A program made the position numbers and the translations under genes. Below the pieces are notes generated by a model, which had not been told where the DNA came from, made no database searches, and saw only the letters and a list, made by a program, of their open reading frames with translations. From NCBI GenBank assembly GCA_025766275.1, contig JAFKAC010000012.1, positions 1,178,001-1,242,000 on the forward strand: a stretch of DNA of 64,000 bases, written 5' to 3'. The stretch is from Lactarius indigo. Lineage: Eukaryota > Basidiomycota > Agaricomycetes > Russulales > Russulaceae. Of the stretch, positions 49,890 to 60,648 are shown one piece after another. Numbering within the stretch: the stretch's first letter is position 1; each line of letters starts with the position of its first letter.

Positions 49890-50674
49890 TGCTTCTTGAC
49901 CTTTGTTTCTGTGTCTCCGTTGTCAGAATCATGTCTGCACCTGAGCGCTGAACGTTGAACGTTGAACGTTGAACTCCCGAGTTAGGGTTGGCGTCAAGTT
50001 GTCAACTCGACCCGGACCGCTCAACTCGCGGCAACACTAAATTTACAAGTCATGCTAGTCATGACCAGTGCACAAGCTGAGCGCTGAACACTTGGCCAGA
50101 CGTTTAGGGGCTCCGCAGTTGAAATTTTCATAGTATGTGTCACCTAGTCACTGGTACATGGCCCGACACCGATGAGTTGGAGCTGGTCGGCGGGGAGTCG
50201 AGGTAAGTGACGAGAAGGCGATGCAGGTCCGCGGAAATCAGTATAGAGATACACGGAAAGGTTTCTGCGACATGGTGGCCGGTGCGGCGACTAGGAACTT
50301 GTCGCCCGAGGCGCAAGCCAAGGGAAGCGTGCATACACGAGTAGATACATGTGGCGGACCTTTCCTGTCGATTTGGATCCTCCGTCACGGTAGAATGTAT
50401 CCATCATTCGCTATTTATGTATTGTTGCAATGTAGCCCAAGCCAGTGGCTGTGACCGCGTCTTTCGCTTACGCAAAGAAACTGCGGATTTCCCGAACGTC
50501 GGTAGCATCGCTCGTCAGGTTAGGAGCCAATAAGAATGCAATAGACGCCCGGACGCTCCACAGCCTCGTTCCAACTAATTGTATATAAACACACCACATA
50601 CAGCGACATGCCTAACATCAACAAGCCCCACTCACTCACAACCCAAAGTTACCTCCATTTCCTTGTTCTGAACA
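49890..50674. promoter_or_regulatory. upstream region of Cys-rich gene, TATA box and heptamer repeat
   Basis: This stretch has no gene. A 7-bp tandem repeat (TGAACGT x3 plus a partial copy) sits at 49949-49974. A TATATAAA box at 50582-50589 lies 86 bp before the ATG of the small Cys-rich gene, a normal spacing for a TATA promoter with a short leader. Confidence 0.5.
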
Positions 50675-50964
50675 ATGCCCTCCACCACTATTGTATATCC
50701 TCCCACCGCACATACAAACCATGACGAGTCGTCGCAAACACCGGCAATAACAAGCGTTCAGCCGCGCACAGGAGCGGAAATGGTCGTGGGGTCCAATGAC
50801 AATACAGCCCGAAATGGAAAAGCTGAACGACTGCGGGGAGGATGTATCCCATGTCCGGTATGATGCCAATGTGTATCGCTTGCTCCTGTGCGGCTGACCC
50901 GACGGGTTTGTGCTTCTAGGACGGAAGTGTATGTTGGATCATCCCATGTTGCTGTTGTTGCTAG
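50675..50964 (+). CDS. 74-residue protein with RLRGG and Cys-rich tail
   Basis: Exon 1 starts MPSTTIVYPPTAHTNHDESS and runs through a polar, probably disordered region to AERLRGG followed by CIPCP. A GT-AG intron (about 50858-50920) leads to DGSVCWIIPCCCC and a stop at 50962-50964. The end thus carries seven Cys in the last 18 residues: CIPC, VC and a terminal CCCC. No signal peptide or long helix is seen, so membrane association, if any, would need lipidation of the tail. Small proteins with a similar GG-CxPCP-CCCC end appear to recur in mushrooms, but I cannot name a described function. RLRGG equals the last five residues of ubiquitin, perhaps by chance. A TATA box precedes it. Confidence 0.7.
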
Positions 50965-51297
50965 GAACCTGTCGCACGGAGCCGGACCGATATAATTGGA
51001 TGTAAATGCTTTGGACTTTTTATTTATCGATATTGGTTGTGGATTTCACGGACACTGCTGTAGCTGTTTCCTTGTATTTGGTGCTTTCGAATATGCCGGT
51101 CATTCACGTGATCGAGCTGCGTCATTCTTACACAAGCACGTGATGGGCGCGTCAGTATTTGGACATTGTTTGGTTGTGAGCTGGTCACGCTGGCTGGTTG
51201 CTCCTTTGCCAACTCCTTAAACGCTCAACGTGTAGCACACACATCACGATCTACAGTATACGCTCAAACTACATTCACGTTCCTTTCAACGATCACA
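50965..51297. promoter_or_regulatory. promoter with two CACGTGAT sites
   Basis: CACGTGAT occurs at 51105 and 51137, 32 bp apart (about three helical turns), upstream of the mucin-like gene start at 51298. No gene lies in this stretch. Confidence 0.4.
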
Positions 51298-53391
51298 ATG
51301 TCTATCTTTGGTCGTATCTCCCTTGTCATCATTGCCATGTCTACACCCGCTCTCACTTTGGGCAACGCGGGGTTTTACTACCGTCCTTCCCACTACCCGC
51401 CTCATAACCCTCACAGGCAGAGCAACCCGCCGGACAGAACCAACCTTTTAGGAGGTTCTCAACTCCACGTATTTGATTACAAGCACCCACTTGTGGACAC
51501 ACCACCCCAAGCACCACCCGCCTACGCCCAGCCTGTGTACGATAAACCTGTTGTACATCCTCCGCCTGTGTACGATTCACCTGCTGTACATCCCCCGCCG
51601 ATGTACGATCCACCTGTTATATATGCACCACCTGTGTATGCACCTCAACTGTATGCACCTCCGATGGCACACACGCAACCTCCTTATAACTCACCGACTA
51701 CTACCACCCCGCCCACTATGCACCCCCCTCCAGTGACCACGGACCAGCCATACAGCAACCCACCAGCAGCCCACACTTCCGCATACAATTCGCCAGCCGC
51801 GTCTTCAACTCTCACACAGCCATCCCACACTCCAGCTGCGTACACCCCTGCGCCTACTCACGAGGATACACCAGAGCTCCCCAAGGCCACCCACGAGGAT
51901 GCCTATAAGGGCATCCCCGGGGACACTCCTGAGCAAGCCCACAAGGGCACTCCCGAGGACGCCAATAAGGACGCCACCAAAGACACTCCTCAGGAAGCCC
52001 ACGAGGGCACTCCCGAGGACGCTCATATGGATGCCCCCGAAGACAGTTCCGAGGATGCCCACAAGGGTGCCACCGAAGACACTTCTGAGGACGCCCATAA
52101 GGACGCCCCCGAGGTCACTCCCGAAGGCGCCAACAAGGATGTCCCCAAGGACAGCCACAAGGACGTTCCGGAGAGTATCCCAGAGGACACATACGAGGAG
52201 CCAACCCCCCCAAGCCGGGGTCACGGGAAGCCATCTCCGTTGCCAAATACTGTGGATCGTCGCAATGCCCCACGAGTCTCCCGCACAAAAATCAGCAGAA
52301 ATGCGAAGCGAGCTCTCCCGAGGCAAGGTCATACTCGCCGCTTCCCATTCATGAGGAAGAGGCAACAGCCCGGGAAGCATACAGTGCATACAGTTGTACC
52401 CGTGACTGTGAATATGATACCCGGTGTAGGCCACGCGACAAGTACGAGCAGTGCGCTTGCGACAACTACTGCCAATGCATTGCCTGCTAACCCGTCATCC
52501 CTCGCCCCTGGGATCAGGATCGACACCTCCCAAGACGCGCTGAGTTTTTCTAATAACCCAGAATCAACTATGCCGAGCGTAGAGGCACCGACCCCACCGG
52601 GATCGTCTCACTCAAAGGATGGCCACAATGCTAGCCTCGACGCCGGTGGGCCTGCGCTTCACACGGACAAGGTCACTGCAATTGCTTCGGTCCTCAGCAT
52701 TGTTATCGGCTTGATTGTGTTCACCACCATTGTCAAACTTACGAGCAACGCCATGCGCAAACGTAAACACCCAGTGGGACTTGGAAAGTACGAGGACCAT
52801 CTCAGTAGAAAAGGACTGATCCCGGAGATGAGCGACAAGGGACACTTTGAGAGTCATGACGTTATCATCACCCGTCCAGACGGCTCGGAGATATCGCCAC
52901 TCTCATCCAGCCGAAGTGGTTCACCATCGCTGCGACCGCTTGACCCTCGTGTAGTGGATCCCAGTCCGTCACCGCACCCAATGCCGACATTCGCACCACC
53001 TCCTGTACCCACAAGTCCATTGGCAATGCCATATGTGAAGCTCTTGTCCCCGACGGCCAATCTCGCGCAACAGAATCTCATGCAGGACAGGGTTTCTGAA
53101 GCGTCGGAGATAATGTCGGTGTCTACAACTACGACAGATATGTCAGAGAGACCGTCAGCTTCGGATGGCGAGGTCGTGGGGAGACAGGTATCCCACCGTC
53201 GCATGCGTAGTGCACCGGGTTCTGTTGTGTGGAGTGCACGTAGCAGCGCGGCGACGGGAAAATTCACGTCCGGAGTAAGTGGCTCGGAGGGCTATTGGGA
53301 GTCAATTGATGTATGTGGATCGGAGAGCGCGGGTCGTGTGGCTTGCAGATCGTCGAGGGGAAGGAGCGTCGCGATGAGCGTTATGTGGTAG
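51298..53391 (+). CDS. mucin-like single-pass membrane protein, intronless
   Basis: The 697-residue protein starts MSIFGRISLVIIAMSTPALT, a signal peptide. The extracellular part has a Tyr/Pro repeat zone with VYDxPxVHPPP units (about residues 75-120) and a Thr/Ser/Pro zone. An acidic repeat region follows, with GTPEDAHK- and DAPEDxHK-like units, encoded by a minisatellite-like stretch (about 51870-52190). Near residue 465 there is a single membrane helix (AIASVLSIVIGLIVFTTIV), then a basic stop (NAMRKRKHP). A cytoplasmic tail of about 210 residues follows, rich in Ser and Pro with phosphosite-like RSGSPS motifs. This layout recalls fungal plasma-membrane mucin sensors or adhesins. No adhesion domain is seen. 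It is intronless in an intron-rich neighbourhood. Function is inferred only from layout. Confidence 0.75.
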   Translation: MSIFGRISLVIIAMSTPALTLGNAGFYYRPSHYPPHNPHRQSNPPDRTNLLGGSQLHVFDYKHPLVDTPPQAPPAYAQPVYDKPVVHPPPVYDSPAVHPPPMYDPPVIYAPPVYAPQLYAPPMAHTQPPYNSPTTTTPPTMHPPPVTTDQPYSNPPAAHTSAYNSPAASSTLTQPSHTPAAYTPAPTHEDTPELPKATHEDAYKGIPGDTPEQAHKGTPEDANKDATKDTPQEAHEGTPEDAHMDAPEDSSEDAHKGATEDTSEDAHKDAPEVTPEGANKDVPKDSHKDVPESIPEDTYEEPTPPSRGHGKPSPLPNTVDRRNAPRVSRTKISRNAKRALPRQGHTRRFPFMRKRQQPGKHTVHTVVPVTVNMIPGVGHATSTSSALATTTANALPANPSSLAPGIRIDTSQDALSFSNNPESTMPSVEAPTPPGSSHSKDGHNASLDAGGPALHTDKVTAIASVLSIVIGLIVFTTIVKLTSNAMRKRKHPVGLGKYEDHLSRKGLIPEMSDKGHFESHDVIITRPDGSEISPLSSSRSGSPSLRPLDPRVVDPSPSPHPMPTFAPPPVPTSPLAMPYVKLLSPTANLAQQNLMQDRVSEASEIMSVSTTTTDMSERPSASDGEVVGRQVSHRRMRSAPGSVVWSARSSAATGKFTSGVSGSEGYWESIDVCGSESAGRVACRSSRGRSVAMSVMW
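51870..52190 (+). repeat. acidic coding minisatellite
   Basis: Units of roughly 24-36 bp built on GAGGACGCCCACAAGGGC repeat about nine times and encode (E/D)DAHKGTPE-like peptides. Unit length varies, so copy number probably differs between strains. Confidence 0.7.
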
Positions 53392-53531
53392 TATTAAACT
53401 CGAACTTTTGACTGAGAATTGTATTGTATGATTAGACACCTGTACGCGATCACGTGATGTTTGACACGAGACACGTGGGATGATCACGATACACTCTGAC
53501 TTGAAGTTGTCCTTGTTGCAGTACTCGCACT
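53392..53531. promoter_or_regulatory. CDC20 promoter with paired CACGTG
   Basis: CACGTG lies at 53451-53456 (as TCACGTGA) and at 53472-53477, 21 bp apart, or two helical turns. The CDC20 start codon is at 53532. Such pairs often bind bHLH dimers; the regulatory link is inferred. Confidence 0.45.
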
Positions 53532-55311
53532 ATGGCTTATAATCCTAAGACACCCACTCGTCACCGATCCCGTTCGGATGTTGCAAAAACGCCACTTACA
53601 CCCTCTCTTATCTCCGGGTTCAACAATGTCGCCATCTGTTCTCCCACCAAAACAGGTGGTAACAAGTCTTCCAAGTACTCTGTCGCGGATATCACCAACC
53701 CTTTCATCTCGAGATCACGTCCTGTATCTCCTGTGAAGCGTGCAACCTCCGGCAGTATCAACGTTACAGAATCTTTACAGCGGCAAGCTAACTCAGGAGT
53801 CATTCGCAAAGGCGGTGTAGAATCAAAGTTGGACGTCGTATCAAGAGACTATGTACCACCTCCAAGATCGGAGGCGAAACGTTCGCGCTCTACCCCAGCC
53901 ATGGTTCGTTCCACCCATTTTATCACGTGCTACTTATGTTTGAACGCCGTCCACTTGAAGCGGGATTCTCGTGACCGGTTTATCACCAATCGAGAGGTCA
54001 CAGAAGTCGCCGCAACCCTCGACCTCGTGTCACTGAACCCGACGACGACCTCACCAGGACATACCGCCCGCCTCGCGGCAGCGGCTGGCGTGCCTATTAA
54101 TAAGCGAGTCCTTGCGTACCACGAGGCTCCGCCAGCTGCATCAGACACGACTCTCAACCAACAGCGCGAACTGGCTCGTCCATTATATGCGCGACCCGGC
54201 TCCTTGGCGTCGTCGTCGGGGGCAGTTACAAATAAGTCGCGAAAGATCGCGACGCAGCCGGAGCGTGTGCTTGATGCGCCAGGAATGGTCGATGACTTTT
54301 ACCTCAACTTGTTGTCATGGTCCGTGCTGAACGTCGTTGCTGTCGCGCTTTCCGAAAATACCTATATCTGGAAAGCGGACACGGGCTCGGTGGAGCTGGT
54401 CGGCGAGGCACCCGAAGGCAGTTACGTCTCCTCGGTGGATTTCTCAAACGACGGCGCGTTCCTTGGAATAGGCGTGGGCACCGGAGACGTTGAGCTGTGG
54501 GACGTTGAAACAGGGCAGAAGCTGCGCTCTATGAGCGGTCACCAGGCACAGGTAGCTGCGCTCAGTTGGCACGCACATATTCTGAGTTCGGCGTGCGGCG
54601 ACGGGAGTATCTGGCATCACGATGTGCGCATCGCAAGGCACAAGGTGATGGAGCTTCTGGGTCACAGTGGCGAGGTATGTGGGCTCAAGTGGAGAGCGGA
54701 CGGGGAACTCCTCGCAAGTGGGGGTAATGATAACGTCGTCAATATCTGGGACGGCCGCGTAGGTGATGTCAATGAGGGTTCAAGAGGTGTCGCTCGATGG
54801 ACGAAACGAAACCATACGGCTGCAGTCAAGGTAATCAACACTCTATGGCAGATATCTCTGGCGTGCTCATAGCCCGTTTTCTTAGGCCCTTGCCTGGTGC
54901 CCGTGGCAGCCATCCCTTCTGGCAAGTGGTGGTGGCACAAACGATGCCACCGTTCATGTATGGAACAGTACGACGGGCGGAAGACTGCACTCTCTGAAAA
55001 TGCCCGCGCAAGTGACCTCCGTGCAATGGTCACCACACAGGAAAGAATTCCTGACGACTCACGGATACCCGTCTAACGCAATCATGGTGCACGCGTACCC
55101 GTCACTCGACCGCGTGGCAGAGATTCGCGATGCTCATGACTCGCGCGTGTTGTTTAGCTGTGTCAGCCCAGCAGGTGACATGGTATGCACGGGCGCGGGT
55201 GATGAGAACCTCAAGTTCTGGCGGATATGGGAAATACCCCCGGTGAAGAAAAGGAAGGAGAGTAAAGAGGGAAGGAGCCTGACAGGATCTGGAATTCTGT
55301 CCCTGCGGTGA
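53532..55311 (+). CDS. CDC20: APC/C activator CDC20
   Basis: Cdc20 binds the anaphase-promoting complex and selects securin and cyclin B for degradation. The N-terminus has KTPLTPSLISGF, ITNPFISRSRPVSPVKR and, after a 57-nt stop-free intron (about 53903-53959), the C-box-like DRFITNRE (consensus DRxIP). The signature ERVLDAPGMVDDFYLNLLSWS starts the seven-bladed WD40 propeller, with HQAQVAALSWH, HSGEVCGLKWRADGELLASGGNDN, TAAVKALAWCPWQPSLLASGGG and SVQWSPHRKEFLTTHGYP. It ends GILSLR rather than the usual Ile-Arg tail, with a stop at 55309-55311. A second intron lies at about 54830-54887. The PGMVDD block and motif order favour CDC20 over CDH1. Confidence 0.9.
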
Positions 55312-57066
55312 ACGACCGTGGAGAAGCGCTTACAAGCTAGCAGGAGCCGCCGTTCATGCATGTTCGTTGATGTTTTCTCAGTAATTTTCTCAAGACCGCG
55401 CTCGCATTGCAATGTCAACCTTCACGGCATGACCCGGAACTTGACACTGTCACGGGGACCTCTAGTCTAGTTCTTGTGGTCAGAAGCGCTACACATTGTT
55501 TCTTATCTATAGAATCACCGTCATAGAACGATAGGTTTATTCTCAGATATTATCAGAATGCTCGAACCCACGCTGAGTGTGACCCAGTGCTAGCTGGAGC
55601 AACACTATGACCCCTGGAACTGCCGCCGCCTCTCTTCTCGGTCGCAAGGCGGTCAAGCCACCCGCTGCTTCTAAGAACTTGTCATAGACTGTGCTTCTCT
55701 TACGGACAAAGACCTCCTCCTAACCTTTCAGAGCAGCTTTACACGACTATCCCGATCTCATCGCGGGCTTATCCATGTGATGGTCCTTTCCGGAAATCGA
55801 CAGTCCTTCCCAGGTGGACGTCCCCAGCATACGGGTATCGGCAGCACAGCTCTCGACTGTCAGCTGATCCTAGGAGTGCGATCCCAGAGGGGCGACACGC
55901 CAGCCCCATGGGTCCCAACGCAGGGTATTAAATGGGTCGATCCGAAGACGCTGTCAAACAGCAAGCATAAAATGGCCGACATTACCGGCAACGTTCCCCA
56001 GGACGTAAAGCGCCTCGTGCGTACCACGACCGCCCTCATACGGCATCGGGGCACAACGATGCCTTCGGTGTTGGAGAGGCCCTCGAGATTACGGAAATGG
56101 AGGCGCGACCAAACCCATGGCAGATCGATAGACCAGACCAGAAGTACGTCGTCTGCGAGCTTGTAGTGCGGAGAACTTATTCGGTGATGTCAGCTGTTGT
56201 GTTTCTGACTCATTACAGCGGGCGCTGGGGGCAGCCCATAGCGGTTGTATCCCGTATCTCTGACTAGTAAATAAGTGCGCGAATAAGATTTGCTCTCCTC
56301 GTTTTTTCTTTCTTTCTAGATGATGGGGCAACGATGAAGGAAACTGATATGCTTCCTACAGAATGATGTATAGCCGCGTGAGCGTTCCTCTTGTCATTCT
56401 GGGGCCATCAGCAAGATATCAATGGCGTGGGCCGTGACATAGAACCAAAAAGTATTTACGTGTTGTGCACCATCTCTCCTGTAAGTTGGCTGACCGACTC
56501 GTGTCGGCTTGAGGCTATCTAACTAATCCATCCTTCCCCCCAGAGGTACTCGTTTTCTTATCGCAAAGCATTTCGGTCGTTCAAGGGAAGCACATCACGA
56601 GCGCCCGTTGCAAGATCAGTTCCCACAGGTCGCGACATGACTAGCACAGCTTCTCTTGAGCGCTCACAAATGCCGTCTTCCCCCAAGTCCCAGATAAGAA
56701 CAAGGGTCGCCCTGTCGCGTCGGCAAGAGGCAACCGTTGCTTACGGCTTCGAAGCCACAGAGGAAGCCTCATTGATGTGTTAAGCGCCCTTCTTGGGGCT
56801 ACGGTAGCTCGGTCATGCCGGGCAGGGTGCACATTGGCTTCCCTTGAAATTAATGTACGCTCTAGGCGTCAAGTACATCAGTCTGGTAGAAAAGATTCGG
56901 TTGTTGCGAAACGATTCGACGACCGAGGCTAGGATCCGTCCGTCCGTTGATTGAAGCTAATCCGAAGTGGCGGATCGACTCGCGTGAATCCGAGTCGCGG
57001 TCCCCTCGGGCCGTTAGGAAGACATTCTGTAATCGCTGTGCATGGTGTCCAGTGTCCACTACAGCT
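55312..57066. other. long gap with possible gene remnant
   Basis: No gene is supported over 1.75 kb. A fragment around 55775-56260 reads IKWVDPKTLSNSKHKMADITG, DVKRLVRTTTALI and, in other frames, QPIAVVSRISD. This suggests an old interrupted coding region of unknown family. The last part is the ALG11 promoter. Confidence 0.3.
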
Positions 57067-59087
57067 ATGCTGACAAGCGCACTCTTCCTCGCACCCTCTT
57101 TCTTTACGCTTTTACTACTGGGTGTATATGTCCGCAACTTCCGCAGAGCCACTGTTTCGCAACGCTCTGTCGCACTTTCACTTTTAAAGGTCGAGAACGA
57201 TGCGCACAGGAGAAAGAAGTTTATAGGCTTCTTTCATCCGTACTGGTGAGTTGCGCACCGATCCAGCACGTTCCGGTTGTCGACGCGTGCTGAAAGATGC
57301 ACAGTAACGCGGGCGGCGGTGGGGAGCGTGTGCTTTGGACCGCAGTCGCTCTTATGCAGCGCACGGAGCCCGACGTCATCAGCGTCGTGTACAGTGGTGA
57401 CACCGACGCGACCAAAGAGCAGATTATCGCGAAAGTCAAGGTACGTGCTGACTAGTGGTGCGCTCTTTTGCCAACTCACTCTCATGTCTCGCTCTCAGGC
57501 CCGGTTCGACATCACTCTCGCGCCGGACACCCTGCACTTCGTCTTCCTCGAATCGAGGCGGCTCGTAGAGGACAGCGCGTGGCGGCGGTTCACTCTCCTA
57601 GGGCAGAGCTTAGGCTCCATGTACCTTGCGTGGGAGGCCATGTCGAAGTTTATCCCAGACCTTTACATCGGCGAGCTTTACTTTGTTTTTGGCCCCTTTT
57701 TGGCCCCTCGTTGACTGAATGGTCACAGACACCATGGGATACGCATTTACCTTCCACGTCGTCGCGTGGCTTGCTGGTATCCCCATCGGCGCATATGTGC
57801 ATTATCCAACCATTAGTACGGACATGCTCGCGCGCGTCGAAGCGCGGCGCACAACATACGCCAATTCGGACGCAATCTCGTCTTCTACTCTTCTGAGCCG
57901 CGGCAAGCTAATGTGAGTCTACGTCACGCGCAACTCTCCTCATCTCCTTGTCATGACCGTCTCTTTTCTGGTAGGTATTATCGTCTCTTCATGTATCACT
58001 ACGCGCTTGCTCTCCGCAGCTCGTCGTTTCTGATGGTTAACTCTTCCTGGACAAAAAATCATGTCGATGCAATACTCGCACATTCTGATCCACTCCTCGA
58101 TTTCATACATCTACCCCTCACTTTCACCGGTAACCTGGCCCTTTCCATCGTTCGCGCACTCGCGTTGTTATCTCCTGCTCGTGCCCACGCTGCACCCAAG
58201 CGAGCAATGATCGTCTACCCACCTTGCAACACGCTGGCCTTGTCCCAGTTTCCCCTCGATGGGCGCCCGTCGCTCCTATTGAGTCTTGCTCAGTTCAGGC
58301 ATGATTTTTTCATTTTTATTATTATCTCTCTACGTGTTGATTAGGAGGAAAGGCCAGAAAAGGACCACGCAGCGCAGATCCGCATGATGGCCGCACTGCT
58401 GCGGCGCTACCCTGAGCACCGCCAGGCTGTGCGCCTCTTGCTCGCCGGAGGAGTACGGAATGAGGGGGATTCTGCGCGTGTCGATGATCTGAAAGCGCTC
58501 GCCGACTCCCTTCATGTCTCGGTACGCAAGATTCCTTTCATTTTTTCTCTTGGAGATGTGACTAATCTAGCTAACGCAGGACCACGTTGAATTTGTGGTA
58601 AACGCACCGTATCCACGCATTTTGGAACTTCTTGGCAACGCCAGCGTTGGACTAAACACGATGGTGGACGAGCATTTTGGAATCAATGTCGTGGAGTTCA
58701 TGGTAAATAAATATGAAATTCTCATCGTAAATCGGGCCAAAATTGGCTGATGGTATTGCACTGTTTCAGGCCGCGGGCGTGATACCTGTCGTTCATGCGT
58801 CAGGCGGACCTCTACGCGACATTGTGGTGCCGGTCGATGGCCTGCGTACTGGTGAGCATATTTTCTCTGTGTTTTTCATGGCCAGTACACGTGTTGACGG
58901 GAAAACCGCAGGTTTTCATGCGAAAGATCCGGAGAGTTTTGCTCAGGCGGTGCACGAAGTAATGGTGATGTCGGAGGAGGAACGACGATCTATCCGCACA
59001 CGAGCTCGACAGTGGGCGATGACGACGTTTTCTCAGGAAGCTTTTGAGAAGGGCTGGACGCAGTCCGGGTGGTCACAATGGCTTTGA
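57067..59087 (+). CDS. ALG11: ALG11 alpha-1,2-mannosyltransferase
   Basis: Alg11 adds the fourth and fifth mannose to the dolichol-linked oligosaccharide on the cytosolic face of the ER (GT4). The N-terminal anchor is [17 protein letters not shown]. Exons then read [23 protein letters not shown], the conserved glycine motif, [53 protein letters not shown] and [22 protein letters not shown], the GT4 E-x7-E region. [11 protein letters not shown] and the C-terminus ending WSQWL at 59087 follow. About nine exons. One intron (about 57673-57729) has a GC donor (ATCG|gcgagc), where canonical would be gtgagc; no GT donor keeps the frame. OST4 lies about 0.75 kb downstream on the other strand. Confidence 0.92.
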
Positions 59088-59838
59088 CAATATAGCATGG
59101 TGTTCTCATCGCTTTTTTTTTTATGGACTATGGCAAGACGGGAGTGTACCGCTCAGGGGTCTGTTCGCGTTGTGCGAATGTATGCCACTGTAATGACCTA
59201 ATGGGGAGGTTGGTTGCTGTGCGGAGCACCTGCCAGACTCAAATGACGTTGACACTGTGGCGCAGGTTGTAAGACGGCTTGCCAGATAGGCACACAATAC
59301 TCTATTGCTCAGTTAACTTAGCACCAGTGGCTTTGATGTGCCTTGTGGATCTCGTCAGTCATTATAAATGCTTCCCAGTTCCTCAGGGACCTATTTTGGG
59401 GTGTTTTTAGTAAACGGGGTGATGAGGCATAGCATCCGCCGATCCCCCAACAGTAAGTTGAGTTAGCACCAAATTGTGGAGCGGTTGTGGAAGGCAACCA
59501 GGGACGACGAACGCGGGGTTCTGTGATACTCCGGTGTTCGGGAATTGCTATATCAATGGGACGGACGGTGTGTAGTCTTCCGTTTGTCACCCGAGAAAGC
59601 CATGTTTGTGTTTGGGTGAGACTATGTTGCAAGAAAGTATATATTGCAGGATCGTGGGAGCCATACATGGCCCTTGGTAACACGCTGCGCATATAGGCAC
59701 TATAGGGTAGACAAAAGTTCGTCGTCGACCTCTCGCAACGTAAAGGGTTGAGGAAGTAGTCACTGAAAGTCCATCAATTAAACTGTCTCATAGAAACAAA
59801 ATATGACTGGCGTACATCCACGGAGTCAACGTTAGAGA
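59088..59838. other. convergent 3' region
   Basis: This is the gap between the ends of ALG11 and OST4. No gene is recognised. Confidence 0.35.
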
Positions 59839-59964
59839 CTAGGCAGCAGCGCCCCGCGTGACGTATTTAGAATTCACTGCGACGAAGTGGTATATGACGA
59901 CGGTGACCATGGCAAGGACACCAAGAGTATTGGCGAGGGAGTACAGAGTGTCATGGGTAATCAT
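59839..59964 (-). CDS. OST4: OST4, oligosaccharyltransferase subunit (41 aa)
   Basis: Ost4 is a mini membrane protein that links Stt3 to Ost3/6 in the oligosaccharyltransferase complex in the ER. The single exon reads MITHDTLYSLANTLGVLAMV then TVVIYHFVAVNSKYVTRGAAA and a stop at 59839-59841. The family pattern MI(S/T)D-x2-LxxLANxLGVxAM-x3-LYHxVAVN is matched well, with one helix from about residue 9 to 31. At 41 residues it is close to the yeast length (36). It is easily missed by length cut-offs. Proximity to ALG11 places two N-glycosylation genes together, though no co-regulation is shown. An upstream untranslated intron cannot be excluded. Confidence 0.8.
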   Translation of the reverse strand: MITHDTLYSLANTLGVLAMVTVVIYHFVAVNSKYVTRGAAA

Positions 59965-60648
59965 GGTGGAAATAAAAGACTGTGAAAAGTCAGCTTAGCG
60001 CTTCGAAAATAACTGAGCATCACTGACCGCTGTTCGTCTTGGTCAAGGAGTGTTTTTGCTGACGCCGACACCGGTGGCTGACACGTTTCCTCCCGGGTCG
60101 TGGGAAAAAGTCACGCACTGGTCCGCGACTTAATATGACATGATAGCTTGGATCGCCGGGTCTCGTCGCGCCGCTGTCGCACCACAGATCCACGGCCGTG
60201 TCCACAATCTGGAGAAAGACGGAGAGTGCACCAACACAGGGTAGTTATTTTTGATAAGGATCTCTTAGGGAGACGAGACGGGGTTCGCAAGACGATGCGG
60301 CCGCTACTCGGCTGGAATGGAATGGTAAATAAATAAATTTCCAATAATTTTTATTTAGTGCCAACGACGGGGACGATCGAGACCCATGCCAGATCGCAGG
60401 GTGGGCTCAAGTGCCCAGTTTGGCAACCATCAGTAGTATGCAGCGTAACATGTGGTCATCGACAGAATTGAGCCGTCGTTTGGGTAAGTTGACATGTGAG
60501 AGTTTGCGGTTCGGAGGTGATAGAGTCCGTCCTAGCCTAACCTTTACACTGTCTTCCATTTAAGTTGTCTTGTTCACTTTATGTTTTCCCTTTTGTTCCC
60601 TCTTGGAGCCCGCGCTGCATACATTCGCCCCTTTCCCTCCTCTTCACC
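59965..60648. other. upstream gap without a gene
   Basis: No recognisable gene is seen. It contains the OST4 promoter on one side and the leader of the last gene on the other. Confidence 0.3.

Noticed and set aside
49979..49990. Telomere-like GTTAGGGTT
   Set aside because: A single copy inside normal gene territory; no tandem array.
50641..50964. Ubiquitin fusion gene
   Set aside because: Only the five residues RLRGG match; there is no ubiquitin fold upstream.
55777..56166. 129-codon frame after CDC20
   Set aside because: No domain, no convincing splice partners; kept only as a possible remnant.
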